Shown here one piece after another: positions 26,935-35,371 of a stretch of DNA of 64,000 nucleotides. The stretch lies in NCBI RefSeq assembly GCF_001767295.1, contig NZ_CP014944.1, forward strand, positions 620,001 through 684,000, read 5' to 3'. A program made the translations under genes and the position numbers. The stretch's first letter is position 1, and every line of letters starts with the position of its first letter. The stretch comes from Colwellia sp. PAMC 20917. GTDB taxonomy: Bacteria; Pseudomonadota; Gammaproteobacteria; Enterobacterales; Alteromonadaceae. The notes below the pieces were generated by a model that made no database searches, was not told where the DNA came from, and saw only the letters and a list, made by a program, of their open reading frames with translations.

Positions 26935-27747
26935 CTATTTAGTGTTAATAAATAATTCAGATAATGAGCGAAGCGTATAACCATAAGCATCGGTGACTTC
27001 CCACGATAAGGACGGTGGCATAGTCGTCACTTTTTCATTTCGTGCGATGAAAGCTCGCAAATCGTAATGACGCAAAATACCAATAAACTCTTTCTTACGA
27101 TTAATCACCGCAATGGCGTCAGTTTTTTGCCAAATATCGAGTGCTAAAACGGTACTGACGTCTGATAACCCATTAACCGTGTCAACGTGCTTATTAACTA
27201 ACGCTGAAATACGCGTTGCAGACGCGGCATGTAATAGGTCAAAAACTGAGACTTTACCCACTATTTTTCGCTTGCTGTTAACAATCAATACTTCGTGACT
27301 ATCAAAGTAGCTTTGTTTTTTAACACGCAGTATTGCTTCTGCTACCGTCATTTGACTGTCGATGACTAAGATATTGGTTTCGATTAATGCACCGACAGTG
27401 TTTTCAGGATAACTGATCAGTAATTTACACAGAGCTCGCCGGCTTTTGGGGATTAATTCAATTAAACGCTTTCTCTCTTCAACACTTATATAGCGTAAAA
27501 TAGCGGCAGTATCTGCTAATTCAATCGTTTCAAAAAGAGCATAATTAAAATCATCCTCGGTTAAAACAAGCACTTTCGCTGCAGCACTGGGTAGCATCGC
27601 GCAAATGACTTTTGAGACCACTGAGATAGGAACTTCTTGTAATATTTCTGCCGCACTCTCTGCGCTAATAAGGTCGAGTTTGCGCGCTGCAGCAAGTGGT
27701 TCTTCATTAAAGAAATGAATAGTGATTTTTAGATTGTGATTAGCCAT
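26935..27747 (-). CDS. Soluble MgtE N-domain plus CBS protein without membrane part
   Basis: 270 residues. The N-terminal 130 residues carry MgtE_N-type helical repeats (DLISAESAAEILQEVPISVV, ADTAAILRYISVEERKRLIELIP), followed by a CBS pair (about 135-255). No transmembrane segment follows, so it is the regulatory half of an MgtE without a pore. Its gene lies just upstream of the full-length mgtE and may modulate that channel or act as a free Mg2+ or nucleotide sensor. ATG at 27747 with AGG nine bases upstream is preferred to GTG at 27771. It is 29 bases from the MscS-like gene upstream. Confidence 0.8.
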   Translation of the reverse strand: MANHNLKITIHFFNEEPLAAARKLDLISAESAAEILQEVPISVVSKVICAMLPSAAAKVLVLTEDDFNYALFETIELADTAAILRYISVEERKRLIELIPKSRRALCKLLISYPENTVGALIETNILVIDSQMTVAEAILRVKKQSYFDSHEVLIVNSKRKIVGKVSVFDLLHAASATRISALVNKHVDTVNGLSDVSTVLALDIWQKTDAIAVINRKKEFIGILRHYDLRAFIARNEKVTTMPPSLSWEVTDAYGYTLRSLSELFINTK

Positions 27748-27776
27748 TAAAATTCGCCTTTCTATAACCACTTAAC

Positions 27777-28646
27777 TTATGACTGAGTTGTTGCTGATGT
27801 TGACTTACATTCAACAATAACAGCCACACCCGCTTTGTTTTCCATACAAACACGGGCAGGGATAAACACACGTCCGTCTTCAGTTTCTACCAGTAGCATA
27901 GTGGGGGTTATATCAATCAATATTCCTTCAACATCGGCTATTCTAAGATATTCGTTGAGCCTAAAATAACGTTTGGCTTGTCTTGCGGCAATAATATTGG
28001 CAACAAATACCTTGCTGCCAAGACCAAACGCAAGTGCTAGTCCAAATAATAAAACCCCAACCACGACGATAATAAACGTAGTGATAAATTGGATATTAAT
28101 GCCGAGTTGTTCAATACCAACCACTAATGCAACAAAGAATATTGAAAACTTAGCAAGATTGCCTAGAGACGTAGCTTGACTAAATGAAGAGGCTTCTGCA
28201 GCACTTTCAGTCATCACACCAACAATATTCCCCAAAAGGTAACCGACCATTACAATAAATACTGCAGCTAAAAACTGCGGGAAGTATCCAAGCACAGTAC
28301 TTAACCATGAAGAAAAAAAGTCGAGCCCTAAACTCGATGTTGCTGCAGCAATAAAAAATAGCATAACCACCCAAAAGATGGTTTTACTAATAACCGCTGC
28401 ATGAGAAGATTTAATCTCGGTCACTGCTGTTATAGCCGTTTCTCTAGCGACTTTTTGCCATATACGACTAATAAATTTTAGGATTGTTAATGTTAATTTG
28501 CTCGATAGCCAAGCAATGGCCCAACCTAATAGAATAAGAAATAATGCCCCAATCAGTTGCGGAACATGCAAGACTAAAGTGTTATTTAATTGCTCATAGC
28601 TTGACGATAAAGCGGTTTGCCAATCATGGTGGTTTTGAGTGGTCAT
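27777..28646 (-). CDS. MscS-like protein with conserved TM-helix repeats
   Basis: 289 residues with about five hydrophobic segments. Two copies of the conserved TM-helix family (Pfam PF05552-like: QLIGALFLILLGWAIAWLSS and LGYFPQFLAAVFIVMVGYLLG) precede a final helix LLFGLALAFGLGSKVFVANIIA and a short beta domain (IADVEGILIDITPTMLLVETEDGRVFIPA). This is typical of small mechanosensitive-channel relatives. The start ATG 28646 begins MTTQNHHDW; the open frame to 28769 has no support. It is the first gene of the probable operon MscS-like, MgtE-N/CBS, mgtE. Confidence 0.8.
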   Translation of the reverse strand: MTTQNHHDWQTALSSSYEQLNNTLVLHVPQLIGALFLILLGWAIAWLSSKLTLTILKFISRIWQKVARETAITAVTEIKSSHAAVISKTIFWVVMLFFIAAATSSLGLDFFSSWLSTVLGYFPQFLAAVFIVMVGYLLGNIVGVMTESAAEASSFSQATSLGNLAKFSIFFVALVVGIEQLGINIQFITTFIIVVVGVLLFGLALAFGLGSKVFVANIIAARQAKRYFRLNEYLRIADVEGILIDITPTMLLVETEDGRVFIPARVCMENKAGVAVIVECKSTSATTQS

Positions 28647-28966
28647 TCTCGGTTTCCCTTTAGAGTTAGCGCGATTGAAATATTTGGGTAAACATAACGA
28701 TAATAATATAGACGTATGATGATAAAAATTGGTCACACCCAAATAACTATTTTTCATAAAGTTTTTCATTTAGGTAATAATCAAATAGCCGCACAGTAAA
28801 AATCAATCGTCTTACTCAATAAAAATGTGACTTATATCGCTTTTTTTTCGTCTATATGGATAGCTGCGCGTGATAATTATCGCTAAGTAAAATTTTATTG
28901 TCCGTGCTAGTCCATTTCACCTGCATAAACGTGCTATTGCACTTAACTAACTTTAGAGAGTTCAAC
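28647..28966. other. Divergent intergenic region between MscS-like and CNNM-type genes
   Basis: About 320 bases that must hold both promoters. I looked for a Mg2+ riboswitch-like structure and saw no convincing one. Confidence 0.4.
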
Positions 28967-30028
28967 ATGACATACGACATAATAATCTGGCTAGGCATTG
29001 GGTTTTGTATTACTCAATCTGCCATTTTTTCTGGATTAAACTTAGCATTTTTCAGCCTAAGCCGACTGCAATTAGAGGTAGAAGCAAAACAAGGCAACAA
29101 AAATGCAATTATTATCTTATCTATGCGCGAAGATTCAAACTTTTTACTCTCAACCGTGCTTTGGGGTAATGTTTCTATCAATGTTTTACTGACTCTGCTT
29201 TCTGGCTCGGTACTCGCCGGTATATACTCATTCTTATTTTCAACCATAGTGATTACTTTTTTAGGTGAGATTATTCCTCAAGCTTACTTTTCGCGTAACG
29301 CTCTCCAAGTTGCCTCAAAATTAACACCCGTTATCAAGGTTTATCAAATATTACTCTTTCCGGTTGCCAAGTTAACCGCTTTAATTCTAGATGGATGGTT
29401 AGGAAAAGAAGGTATTACCTACTATCGAGAAAAACAACTTGCCGCAATTATAAAAGCGCATATCGACTCAGATGATTCCGATATGGAGCATGTACAAGGT
29501 CGTGGCGCACTCAATTTTCTACAAGTTGAGAACATCACCGTTTTTGAGGAAGGCGAACTACTCGACCCTGCCAGTATAATTAGTATGCCGAGCAAATTAG
29601 ACTTCCCCATATTACCGGCATACGGTAGTGCCGAATTCAAAGACTTTATCAGCGTAGTTAATAACTCTGGACACAAATGGGTATTGATACAAAGTGAAGC
29701 CGGTGTACCTTTATTATTGTTAGATGCAGATGGATTTGTTCGCGCAACAACACAAGAAAACAGCCCTATTGACCCTTACGAGTTTTGTCATCGCCCCGTT
29801 ATTATTCGCGATCCAAAATGTACCTTGGGCGAAGCGATGAACAAACTAAAATCAGTACATGATGCTGAACCAACCTCAGACGACGTTTTACATACTGATG
29901 CTATTATCGTTTGGACAGACTTACCTCACCGTATTATTACCGGCGCTGACATCTTAGGTCGCTTGTTAAAAGGTATAGGGCAAGCACAAAACATCTCGGT
30001 AAAAGTAGTACCGCCTACTTCGCCTTAA
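28967..30028 (+). CDS. CNNM/DUF21-family transporter-like membrane protein
   Basis: 353 residues from ATG 28967 (AGAG upstream). Three or four membrane helices form a DUF21 domain, with the family's AIFSGLNLAFFSLSRLQLEVEAKQGN, a match to the CNNM/CorC pattern of a SGLN/E-containing first helix. LGEIIPQAYFSRNAL is the conserved LGE-IxPK-like segment. A cytosolic part follows (about 200-350) with CBS-like stretches. CNNM proteins are linked to Mg2+ or Co2+ export, and this gene faces an MgtE/MscS operon, which supports a divalent-ion role. In the ORF, start at 28898 is unlikely. Confidence 0.85.
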   Translation: MTYDIIIWLGIGFCITQSAIFSGLNLAFFSLSRLQLEVEAKQGNKNAIIILSMREDSNFLLSTVLWGNVSINVLLTLLSGSVLAGIYSFLFSTIVITFLGEIIPQAYFSRNALQVASKLTPVIKVYQILLFPVAKLTALILDGWLGKEGITYYREKQLAAIIKAHIDSDDSDMEHVQGRGALNFLQVENITVFEEGELLDPASIISMPSKLDFPILPAYGSAEFKDFISVVNNSGHKWVLIQSEAGVPLLLLDADGFVRATTQENSPIDPYEFCHRPVIIRDPKCTLGEAMNKLKSVHDAEPTSDDVLHTDAIIVWTDLPHRIITGADILGRLLKGIGQAQNISVKVVPPTSP

Positions 30029-30092
30029 AAAGACGTTACAAACTATTTATTATTTATTATTTATTTATTTAAAAGAAGATTAATAAAGTAGC

Positions 30093-30148
30093 AAGGGATT
30101 AAAAACCGAATAAGACCATAATATATGAGCTAACGTTTTTAATCCCTT
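30093..30148. repeat. Perfect 14-bp inverted repeat with a 28-base spacer
   Basis: AAGGGATTAAAAAC at 30093-30106 and its complement at 30135-30148, between convergent genes. It may be a bidirectional terminator, but the loop is long. Confidence 0.6.
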
Positions 30149-30229
30149 ATATAAAAGGTAGGACTATTTAGCCTGCCACTAGATTACAGACTCAAAAACA
30201 ATTGGTGACTCTCTAATCAAAAAATGTCA

Positions 30230-30577
30230 TTACTTGCGCTGAAGATGAAGAACTAACCGACCTTTGTGCCAGTACTCTACGAAGTTAGCTTGGGTCTGAA
30301 GTCTATCAGACCAGATATCGTTACCACGAAAACCTTTTGATTGAAGATCAACACTGCCATTAAACCACGGACGATATAGATCTTTATCTTTACTTGAAAT
30401 TCGTATAATTATTTCATCAGCAAGATTAGCGGCTGCCAGTTTAATCCAAATATTTTCTTCCTCAGCGCGAATATCTTTCACTAAGTTTGTATCTTGCACT
30501 AGCACGTTGAATATATTTTGTGCTGCGTGAACAGGAGCTACCATGACAATAGCCATCAATAAAATTAAAGCTTTCAT
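30230..30577 (-). CDS. Small secreted protein of unknown function
   Basis: 115 residues with a signal peptide (MKALILLMAIVMVAPVHAAQ). The mature part of about 97 residues is predicted to be periplasmic. It contains VLVQDTNLVKDIRAEEENIWIKLA and ends EYWHKGRLVLHLQRK. I recognise no family. It stands alone between a long inverted repeat and a spacer that leads to htpX. Confidence 0.65.
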   Translation of the reverse strand: MKALILLMAIVMVAPVHAAQNIFNVLVQDTNLVKDIRAEEENIWIKLAAANLADEIIIRISSKDKDLYRPWFNGSVDLQSKGFRGNDIWSDRLQTQANFVEYWHKGRLVLHLQRK

Positions 30578-30836
30578 ATTTTTCCTTTAAATGTTTTTGT
30601 ATATTTAATCATGTGATCATAATTTTCCACCTCTCTCTAGACTCATGAAAGTAAAATAAAGTCACATTAACCGTAAACACAAAAAAATCATTGATCATGC
30701 AGACAGAGTAAAACCTAAAACCAGTCAGCACCTCACTTATTTTGAGTCTAAATAAAACACCTGAATAAATTTTTAGCACTTCGCTTATTATCAATAAATA
30801 TACTTTGATTACTTGCCTACTATTTGATTAAATTAC

Positions 30837-30872
30837 TTTGTGACTATTTGACTAACAGCCTTGTCTATAAAG
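30837..30872 (+). promoter_or_regulatory. Element upstream of htpX shared with rimK
   Basis: TTTGTGACTATTT, then AACAG and GTCTATA at the same spacing as at 34031-34066 (28 of 36 bases alike). GTCTATA ends 31 bases before the htpX ATG, so it may be the -10 region. The remaining 260 bases of the gap (30578-30836) show no gene. Confidence 0.55.
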
Positions 30873-30900
30873 GCATTATTACAAAATGAAGAGATGAACA

Positions 30901-31770
30901 ATGAGAATTTTACTATTTTTGGCCACTAACATTGCCATTATGATAATTTTGAGTATTACCTTTAGTTTATTTGGTATTGAAGGCTTGTTAGCAGAAAATG
31001 GTGTCGACCTTAATTTTCAATCATTGCTCATTTATGCCACGGTTATCGGCTTTAGTGGTTCGTTTATCTCCTTGTTTATTTCTAAGTTTATGGCGAAAAG
31101 AAGTATGGGCGTCGAGGTTATCGTGACGCCAAGTAATCAAACCGAGCGTTGGCTACTCAAAACAGTACAAGAACAAGCCCTTAAAGCCAATATTGGCATG
31201 CCTGAAGTCGGTATTTTTAATCATCCTTCACCCAACGCTTTTGCAACCGGTTGGAATAGAAATAATGCCTTAGTCGCGGTAAGTACCGGCTTATTAAGTC
31301 ACATGAGTCAAAATGAGGTAGAAGCGGTTCTTGCTCATGAAATAAGCCACGTTGCCAATGGCGACATGATGACAATGACACTTCTGCAAGGGGTGTTAAA
31401 TACCTTCGTGGTGTTCTTATCACGCATTATCGGTCATGTGGTAGACCGCAATGTATTTAACGTAAAAAGTGGTCACGGACCTGCCTTTTGGATTGTCTCA
31501 TTAGTTTCTCAACTCGTATTGGGCTTATTAGCGACTATGATAATGATGTGGTTTTCTCGCTATCGAGAATTTAGAGCAGATGAAGGTGGTGCAAGGCTTG
31601 CGGGTCGACAAAATATGATTGCCGCACTCAGTAAACTAGAGCAACTACAAAACTTGCCCCAGCTACCGAAAGAAATGTCAGCTTTTGCCATTAGCTCAAG
31701 TAAGATGAGCGCACTTTTTTCGAGTCATCCGCCATTAGCAAAACGCATAGCATCGCTGAGCAATAAATAA
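30901..31770 (+). CDS. htpX: Membrane zinc metalloprotease HtpX
   Basis: 289 residues, M48B family. Two N-terminal membrane helices (about 4-24 and 38-58) precede the catalytic domain with the zinc motif AVLAHEISHVANGD (HEISH). Two more hydrophobic segments follow, and the third zinc ligand is likely in REFRADEGGARLAG. HtpX degrades damaged inner-membrane proteins with FtsH. The length equals the family's usual size. GAAGAG precedes the ATG. The sulP gene starts 14 bases downstream, so the two are probably cotranscribed. Confidence 0.95.
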   Translation: MRILLFLATNIAIMIILSITFSLFGIEGLLAENGVDLNFQSLLIYATVIGFSGSFISLFISKFMAKRSMGVEVIVTPSNQTERWLLKTVQEQALKANIGMPEVGIFNHPSPNAFATGWNRNNALVAVSTGLLSHMSQNEVEAVLAHEISHVANGDMMTMTLLQGVLNTFVVFLSRIIGHVVDRNVFNVKSGHGPAFWIVSLVSQLVLGLLATMIMMWFSRYREFRADEGGARLAGRQNMIAALSKLEQLQNLPQLPKEMSAFAISSSKMSALFSSHPPLAKRIASLSNK

Positions 31771-31784
31771 ATAAGGGAGCTCTT

Positions 31785-33503
31785 GTGTTGTCACGTTTGT
31801 ATGATTTTATGCCAGGTTTAAACACCTTATTTAACTATGAAAGAAGTTGGTTTGCTGATGATGTTAAAGCGGCATTATCGGTTGCAGCTGTTGCTTTACC
31901 GGTTGCTATAGCTTATGCACAACTCACCGGAGTGAATGCTGTTGTAGGTTTGTACTCCTGTGTATTACCTATGATGGTATATGCATTATTTGGGACCTCT
32001 AAGCAGTTAATTGTCGGTCCTGATGCGGCAACTTGTGCAGTTATTGCGGCACTGATCACCCCTTTAGCCGCCGGCGACAGTACTAAGCATTGGCAATTAG
32101 TAATTACCATGACAGCGATGACCGGTTTTTGGTGCATTCTGGCCAGTCGCTTTAAGCTTGGTGTATTGGCTGACTTCTTGTCTAAACCTATTTTAATGGG
32201 ACTGTTAAATGGTGTTGCTATAACAGTTATTGTTGGTCAATTTTCTAAAATATTTGGTTTTACTTTTGATGAAAGGTATCTGCTTGAACGTTTGGGCGGA
32301 GTCCCTGATTACTTAGCACAAACACATTTCCCAACATTAACTATCGCCTTACTCACCCTGGCTATTTATTTTGGTATGAAACGCCTAAAGCCCAATTGGC
32401 CGGCATCAATGTTTGCCATTACGTTCGGTGCAGCCTTAGTATGGCTTTTTAAATTAGAGCAGTTTGGTATAAAAACCATTGGCGTTGTCGAGGGGGGCTT
32501 ACCCTTATTTCAAACACCTGAATTTAATGTCGGTGTTATTCGTGAGCTTGTTATGCCAGCACTTAACTTAGCGATAATAAGTTTTGTTAGTATGATGCTC
32601 ACCGCTCGCAGCTTTGCCGCAAAAAATGGCTATGATGTTGATGCAGACAAAGAATTTATGGCCTTAGGTATTGCTAATTTAGCGTCGGCTCTATCACAAG
32701 GGTTTGCCGTCAGTGGCGCCTCTTCTCGCACCGCTGTCAATGATGCCAATGGCGGAAAAACCCAATTAGTCTCTATTATAGCCGCAGCCATTATTGCAAT
32801 TATTGCTATTTTCTTTACTGCACCCCTTGAATTTATTCCCAGTGCCGCCTTGGGGGTTGTCTTGATTATTGCTTCTGTACACTTACTAGATCTAAAAATG
32901 GTCTGGAAACTCAGACTAAAAGACCGACAAGCATTTTACTTAACCTTAACCACTTTATTGGCGGTGTTATTTATTGGTGTTATTCCCGGTATTACCCTTG
33001 CTGTATTACTAGGTTTATTCCAATTTATTAGGACGGTAATGCGCCCCACCGACCATATACTCGGTGTTGATATCAACGGTGTAGTACGAAGTTTAGATGC
33101 CAGTGATAAGGCAAAAGCGGTGGACGGTATTTTTATTTATCGTTTTAATTCACCCTTAACTTACTTTAATTCTAGTTTCTTTAAACGCCGATTGTTAGAA
33201 CAATATGCCAGACAAAAAGATGACATTGAGTGTGTAATTATTGATGCGGTGCCGTGTTTTACTCATTTAGACTTAAGTGTGATGGCGATGCTATCAGATT
33301 TAGAGGTTATTTTTAGAAAGCGCGGGGTTCGCCTTGAGCTTGCTGGCAGAAAAAGACAGTTGTTGGCGTGGTTTGAAAAAGCAGAGATTAAATCAGGTCA
33401 CGAAGGAATTTATGTGCATTCTGATTTGTATTTAGCCTTGAGAATGAACCAACGCAAACCAATCACCGAAACCGTCAGCAGCGCAGAAGAAGTGATGTTT
33501 TAG
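31785..33503 (+). CDS. SulP-family anion transporter with STAS domain
   Basis: 572 residues, with 10-12 hydrophobic segments followed by a cytoplasmic STAS domain (about 455-555). PVAIAYAQLTGVNAVVGLYS matches the SulP signature near the N-terminus, and ISFVSMMLTARSFAAKNGYDVDADKEFMALGIANLASAL is the conserved core. The ion may be sulfate, bicarbonate or another anion; the sequence does not decide. GTG at 31785 with GGGAG at 31775-31779 is the start. htpX precedes it by 14 bases. Confidence 0.9.
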   Translation: MLSRLYDFMPGLNTLFNYERSWFADDVKAALSVAAVALPVAIAYAQLTGVNAVVGLYSCVLPMMVYALFGTSKQLIVGPDAATCAVIAALITPLAAGDSTKHWQLVITMTAMTGFWCILASRFKLGVLADFLSKPILMGLLNGVAITVIVGQFSKIFGFTFDERYLLERLGGVPDYLAQTHFPTLTIALLTLAIYFGMKRLKPNWPASMFAITFGAALVWLFKLEQFGIKTIGVVEGGLPLFQTPEFNVGVIRELVMPALNLAIISFVSMMLTARSFAAKNGYDVDADKEFMALGIANLASALSQGFAVSGASSRTAVNDANGGKTQLVSIIAAAIIAIIAIFFTAPLEFIPSAALGVVLIIASVHLLDLKMVWKLRLKDRQAFYLTLTTLLAVLFIGVIPGITLAVLLGLFQFIRTVMRPTDHILGVDINGVVRSLDASDKAKAVDGIFIYRFNSPLTYFNSSFFKRRLLEQYARQKDDIECVIIDAVPCFTHLDLSVMAMLSDLEVIFRKRGVRLELAGRKRQLLAWFEKAEIKSGHEGIYVHSDLYLALRMNQRKPITETVSSAEEVMF

Positions 33504-33568
33504 CGGAAAATAATGCCATGTTATTTATGGTGAGTCTGCAATAAATAGCATCACTCAATATGATAAGT

Positions 33569-33606
33569 AAAAAGCCTGTTTAACAAAGATTAAACAGGCT
33601 TTTTAT
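33569..33606 (+). terminator. Rho-independent terminator of htpX-sulP
   Basis: A 15-bp perfect stem (33569-33583 and 33590-33604) with loop CAAAGA; A-run and T-run on the two sides suggest it works in both directions. Confidence 0.93.
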
Positions 33607-33850
33607 TAAGGGTTACGCCATGACTTAGACTTGACCCCGTCCTCTGATTTCATTACACAATCAACAGCTAATAATTCATTAATATCAACGAAAGGGCTAG
33701 CGTGCATGGTAATAATGTCAGCAACTCTTCTGATTTCAAGTGTTCCTAAACGCTTTGATATAGCCATTAAATCAGCCGCGTTAACCGTCGCTGATTTTAA
33801 AATTTATTGTGATGTCATATCGGCTATATACCTATCATTAAAGGCTCGCG
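33606..33850 (-). pseudogene. Decayed C-terminal fragment of an amidohydrolase
   Basis: On the minus strand the frame reads ADMTSQ, a TAA stop (33804-33806), then ILKSATVNAADLMAISKRLG, TLEIRRVADIITMHASPF and VDINELLAVDCVMK. This is the characteristic end of metal-dependent amidohydrolases (compare GMTPxQAIxSATxNAADLL, GSIEVGKxADI, DFVMKxG). The stop sits where Gln (CAA) is usual, so a single C-to-T change explains it. After VMK the reading diverges into unrelated sequence (SEDGVKSKSWRNP). The 5' part of the gene is gone. The plus-strand ORF at 33631-33873 is only its antisense. Confidence 0.75.
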
Positions 33851-34030
33851 GCCAATTCAACACAAGCCATTGAATTGGTTGTTTTATAAGGCTACCCCAA
33901 AAGAAGACGGTGCTTTATCATCGCTCTACAATATATGCTTTACTTATCAGATGAAATTTAAAATGGTCATATTGACTATGCACAATAAAATTGAGCTTAT
34001 TTACCACCTTTGTCAAAAAAACTTTTATTT

Positions 34031-34066
34031 TTTGTGACTATTTAGTAAACAGTCTAGTCTATAGAC
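34031..34066 (+). promoter_or_regulatory. Element upstream of rimK shared with htpX
   Basis: TTTGTGACTATTT, AACAG and GTCTATA match the element at 30837-30872. GTCTATA ends 34 bases before the rimK ATG. Within it AGTCTATAGACT forms a short near-palindrome. Confidence 0.55.
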
Positions 34067-34097
34067 TATTGTTCTTTATAAAAACAGGAAATCAAAC

Positions 34098-35024
34098 ATG
34101 AAAATAGCCATCTTATCTAGAAACAAGAAGTTGTACTCGACTCGCCGTTTAAAAGAAGCGGGTGAAGCGCTGGGTCACCAAGTTGACGTTATCGATACAC
34201 TGCATTGTTATATGGATATCACTAGTGATAGATCTGTTGTGCGCTATAAAGGTAAGGAGCTGCCACAGTACGACGCTATTATACCGCGTATTGGCGCATC
34301 AATTTCTTTCTATGGCACCGCGGTGGTCCGTCAATTTGAAATGACCGGTGCTTTTAGTGTCAATGAATCTGTAGCAATTAGTCGCTCTAGAGACAAGTTA
34401 CGCTCTATGCAACTTCTGTCAAGAAAAGGCATCGGCTTACCAAGAACCGGCTTTGCTAATCGTCCTGATAACGTAAAAGATTTAATTAAGAACGTTGGTG
34501 GCGCACCTTGCGTGATTAAGTTACTTGAGGGTACACAAGGTATTGGAGTCGTACTTGCTGAAACAACTAAATCAGCAGAAGCGATTGTTGAAGCATTTAT
34601 GGGTTTAAATGCTGATATCTTAATTCAAGAGTTTATCAAAGAAGCCGGTGGTGCTGATATTCGATGTTTTGTCGTTGGAGACCGTGTTGTTGCCGCAATG
34701 AAGCGTCAAGGCGCCGAGGGTGAATTTAGATCAAATTTACACCGCGGTGGTTCAGCGGTACTCGTTAAGCTTACCCCAGAAGAAAGAGCAACGGCCGTAT
34801 CGGCAGCAAACATTATGGGGCTAAACGTTTGTGGTGTTGATTTACTGCGCGCCGAACGTGGCCCTGTTGTCATGGAAGTTAATTCTTCGCCGGGTTTAGC
34901 CGGTATTGAAGCGGCGACTGAAAAGGATGTTGCCACCATGATCTTCAAGTTTATTGAGAAAAAGTTTATTGAGAAAAATGCTAGCGCTAAATCCAATCGA
35001 AATCGCACCCAAGGTAAAGGGTGA
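34098..35024 (+). CDS. rimK: Ribosomal protein S6 glutamate ligase RimK
   Basis: 308 residues of the ATP-grasp fold. The N-terminal [21 protein letters not shown], the [13 protein letters not shown] segment, the ATP-binding [15 protein letters not shown] and the metal-binding [15 protein letters not shown] are all characteristic. RimK adds glutamate residues to the C-terminus of ribosomal protein S6. The C-terminal region carries a 15-bp in-frame tandem duplication (34947-34976). In pseudomonads the partner protease gene rimB is adjacent; here the RimB-like gene is at 19941. The next genes on this strand (35372-38915) encode other ATP-grasp and peptidase proteins. Confidence 0.95.
   Translation: MKIAILSRNKKLYSTRRLKEAGEALGHQVDVIDTLHCYMDITSDRSVVRYKGKELPQYDAIIPRIGASISFYGTAVVRQFEMTGAFSVNESVAISRSRDKLRSMQLLSRKGIGLPRTGFANRPDNVKDLIKNVGGAPCVIKLLEGTQGIGVVLAETTKSAEAIVEAFMGLNADILIQEFIKEAGGADIRCFVVGDRVVAAMKRQGAEGEFRSNLHRGGSAVLVKLTPEERATAVSAANIMGLNVCGVDLLRAERGPVVMEVNSSPGLAGIEAATEKDVATMIFKFIEKKFIEKNASAKSNRNRTQGKG
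34947..34976 (+). repeat. 15-bp tandem duplication inside rimK
   Basis: The unit AAGTTTATTGAGAAA occurs twice without a gap. It repeats KFIEK-type residues near the C-terminus ([13 protein letters not shown]) and keeps the frame. Confidence 0.95.
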
Positions 35025-35051
35025 TCTCCACGTTTAATCTCGATAATTTAG

Positions 35052-35085
35052 GGTCGTGACAGCCGATATTTCAGTCTTCACGACC
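35052..35085 (+). repeat. Inverted repeat downstream of rimK
   Basis: GGTCGTGA and TCACGACC pair exactly with an 18-base spacer. It lies 28 bases after the rimK stop; function unknown. Confidence 0.55.
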
Positions 35086-35179
35086 ACAACATTCTCTGCG
35101 TTCACTCAATACAGGTCAATGCACTGAAATACCGCATAACTTTAAAGTAATGATAAGAATATGTACGGTTTTCTGCCTT

Positions 35180-35213
35180 CAAACCAACGACAAAATGAGC
35201 AGTCGTTGGTTTG
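35180..35213 (+). terminator. 12-bp perfect hairpin, probable terminator of rimK
   Basis: CAAACCAACGAC and GTCGTTGGTTTG pair around a 10-base loop. No long T-run follows, so termination is inferred from stem strength. The remaining gap to 35372 shows no gene. Confidence 0.6.
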
Positions 35214-35371
35214 TATACATAATCACAAGAATGCTTACTAGCCTATGGCTTAGACGTTTTCTATCATTCAAAAACAAGATAAAAAGCTAACTTTACAATG
35301 AATATTGTGTATGATTAATTTAATAAAATTTTTTATTTGATGACCTCTTTCACATTCTTCTGGAATTACTA

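Noticed and set aside
28647-28966. Magnesium riboswitch before the ion-transport operon
   Set aside because: No convincing conserved stem arrangement was visible by eye, and I cannot fold the RNA.
33631-33873. Plus-strand ORF in the sulP-rimK gap
   Set aside because: It is antisense to the clear amidohydrolase remnant on the minus strand, and has no ribosome binding site or recognised motif.
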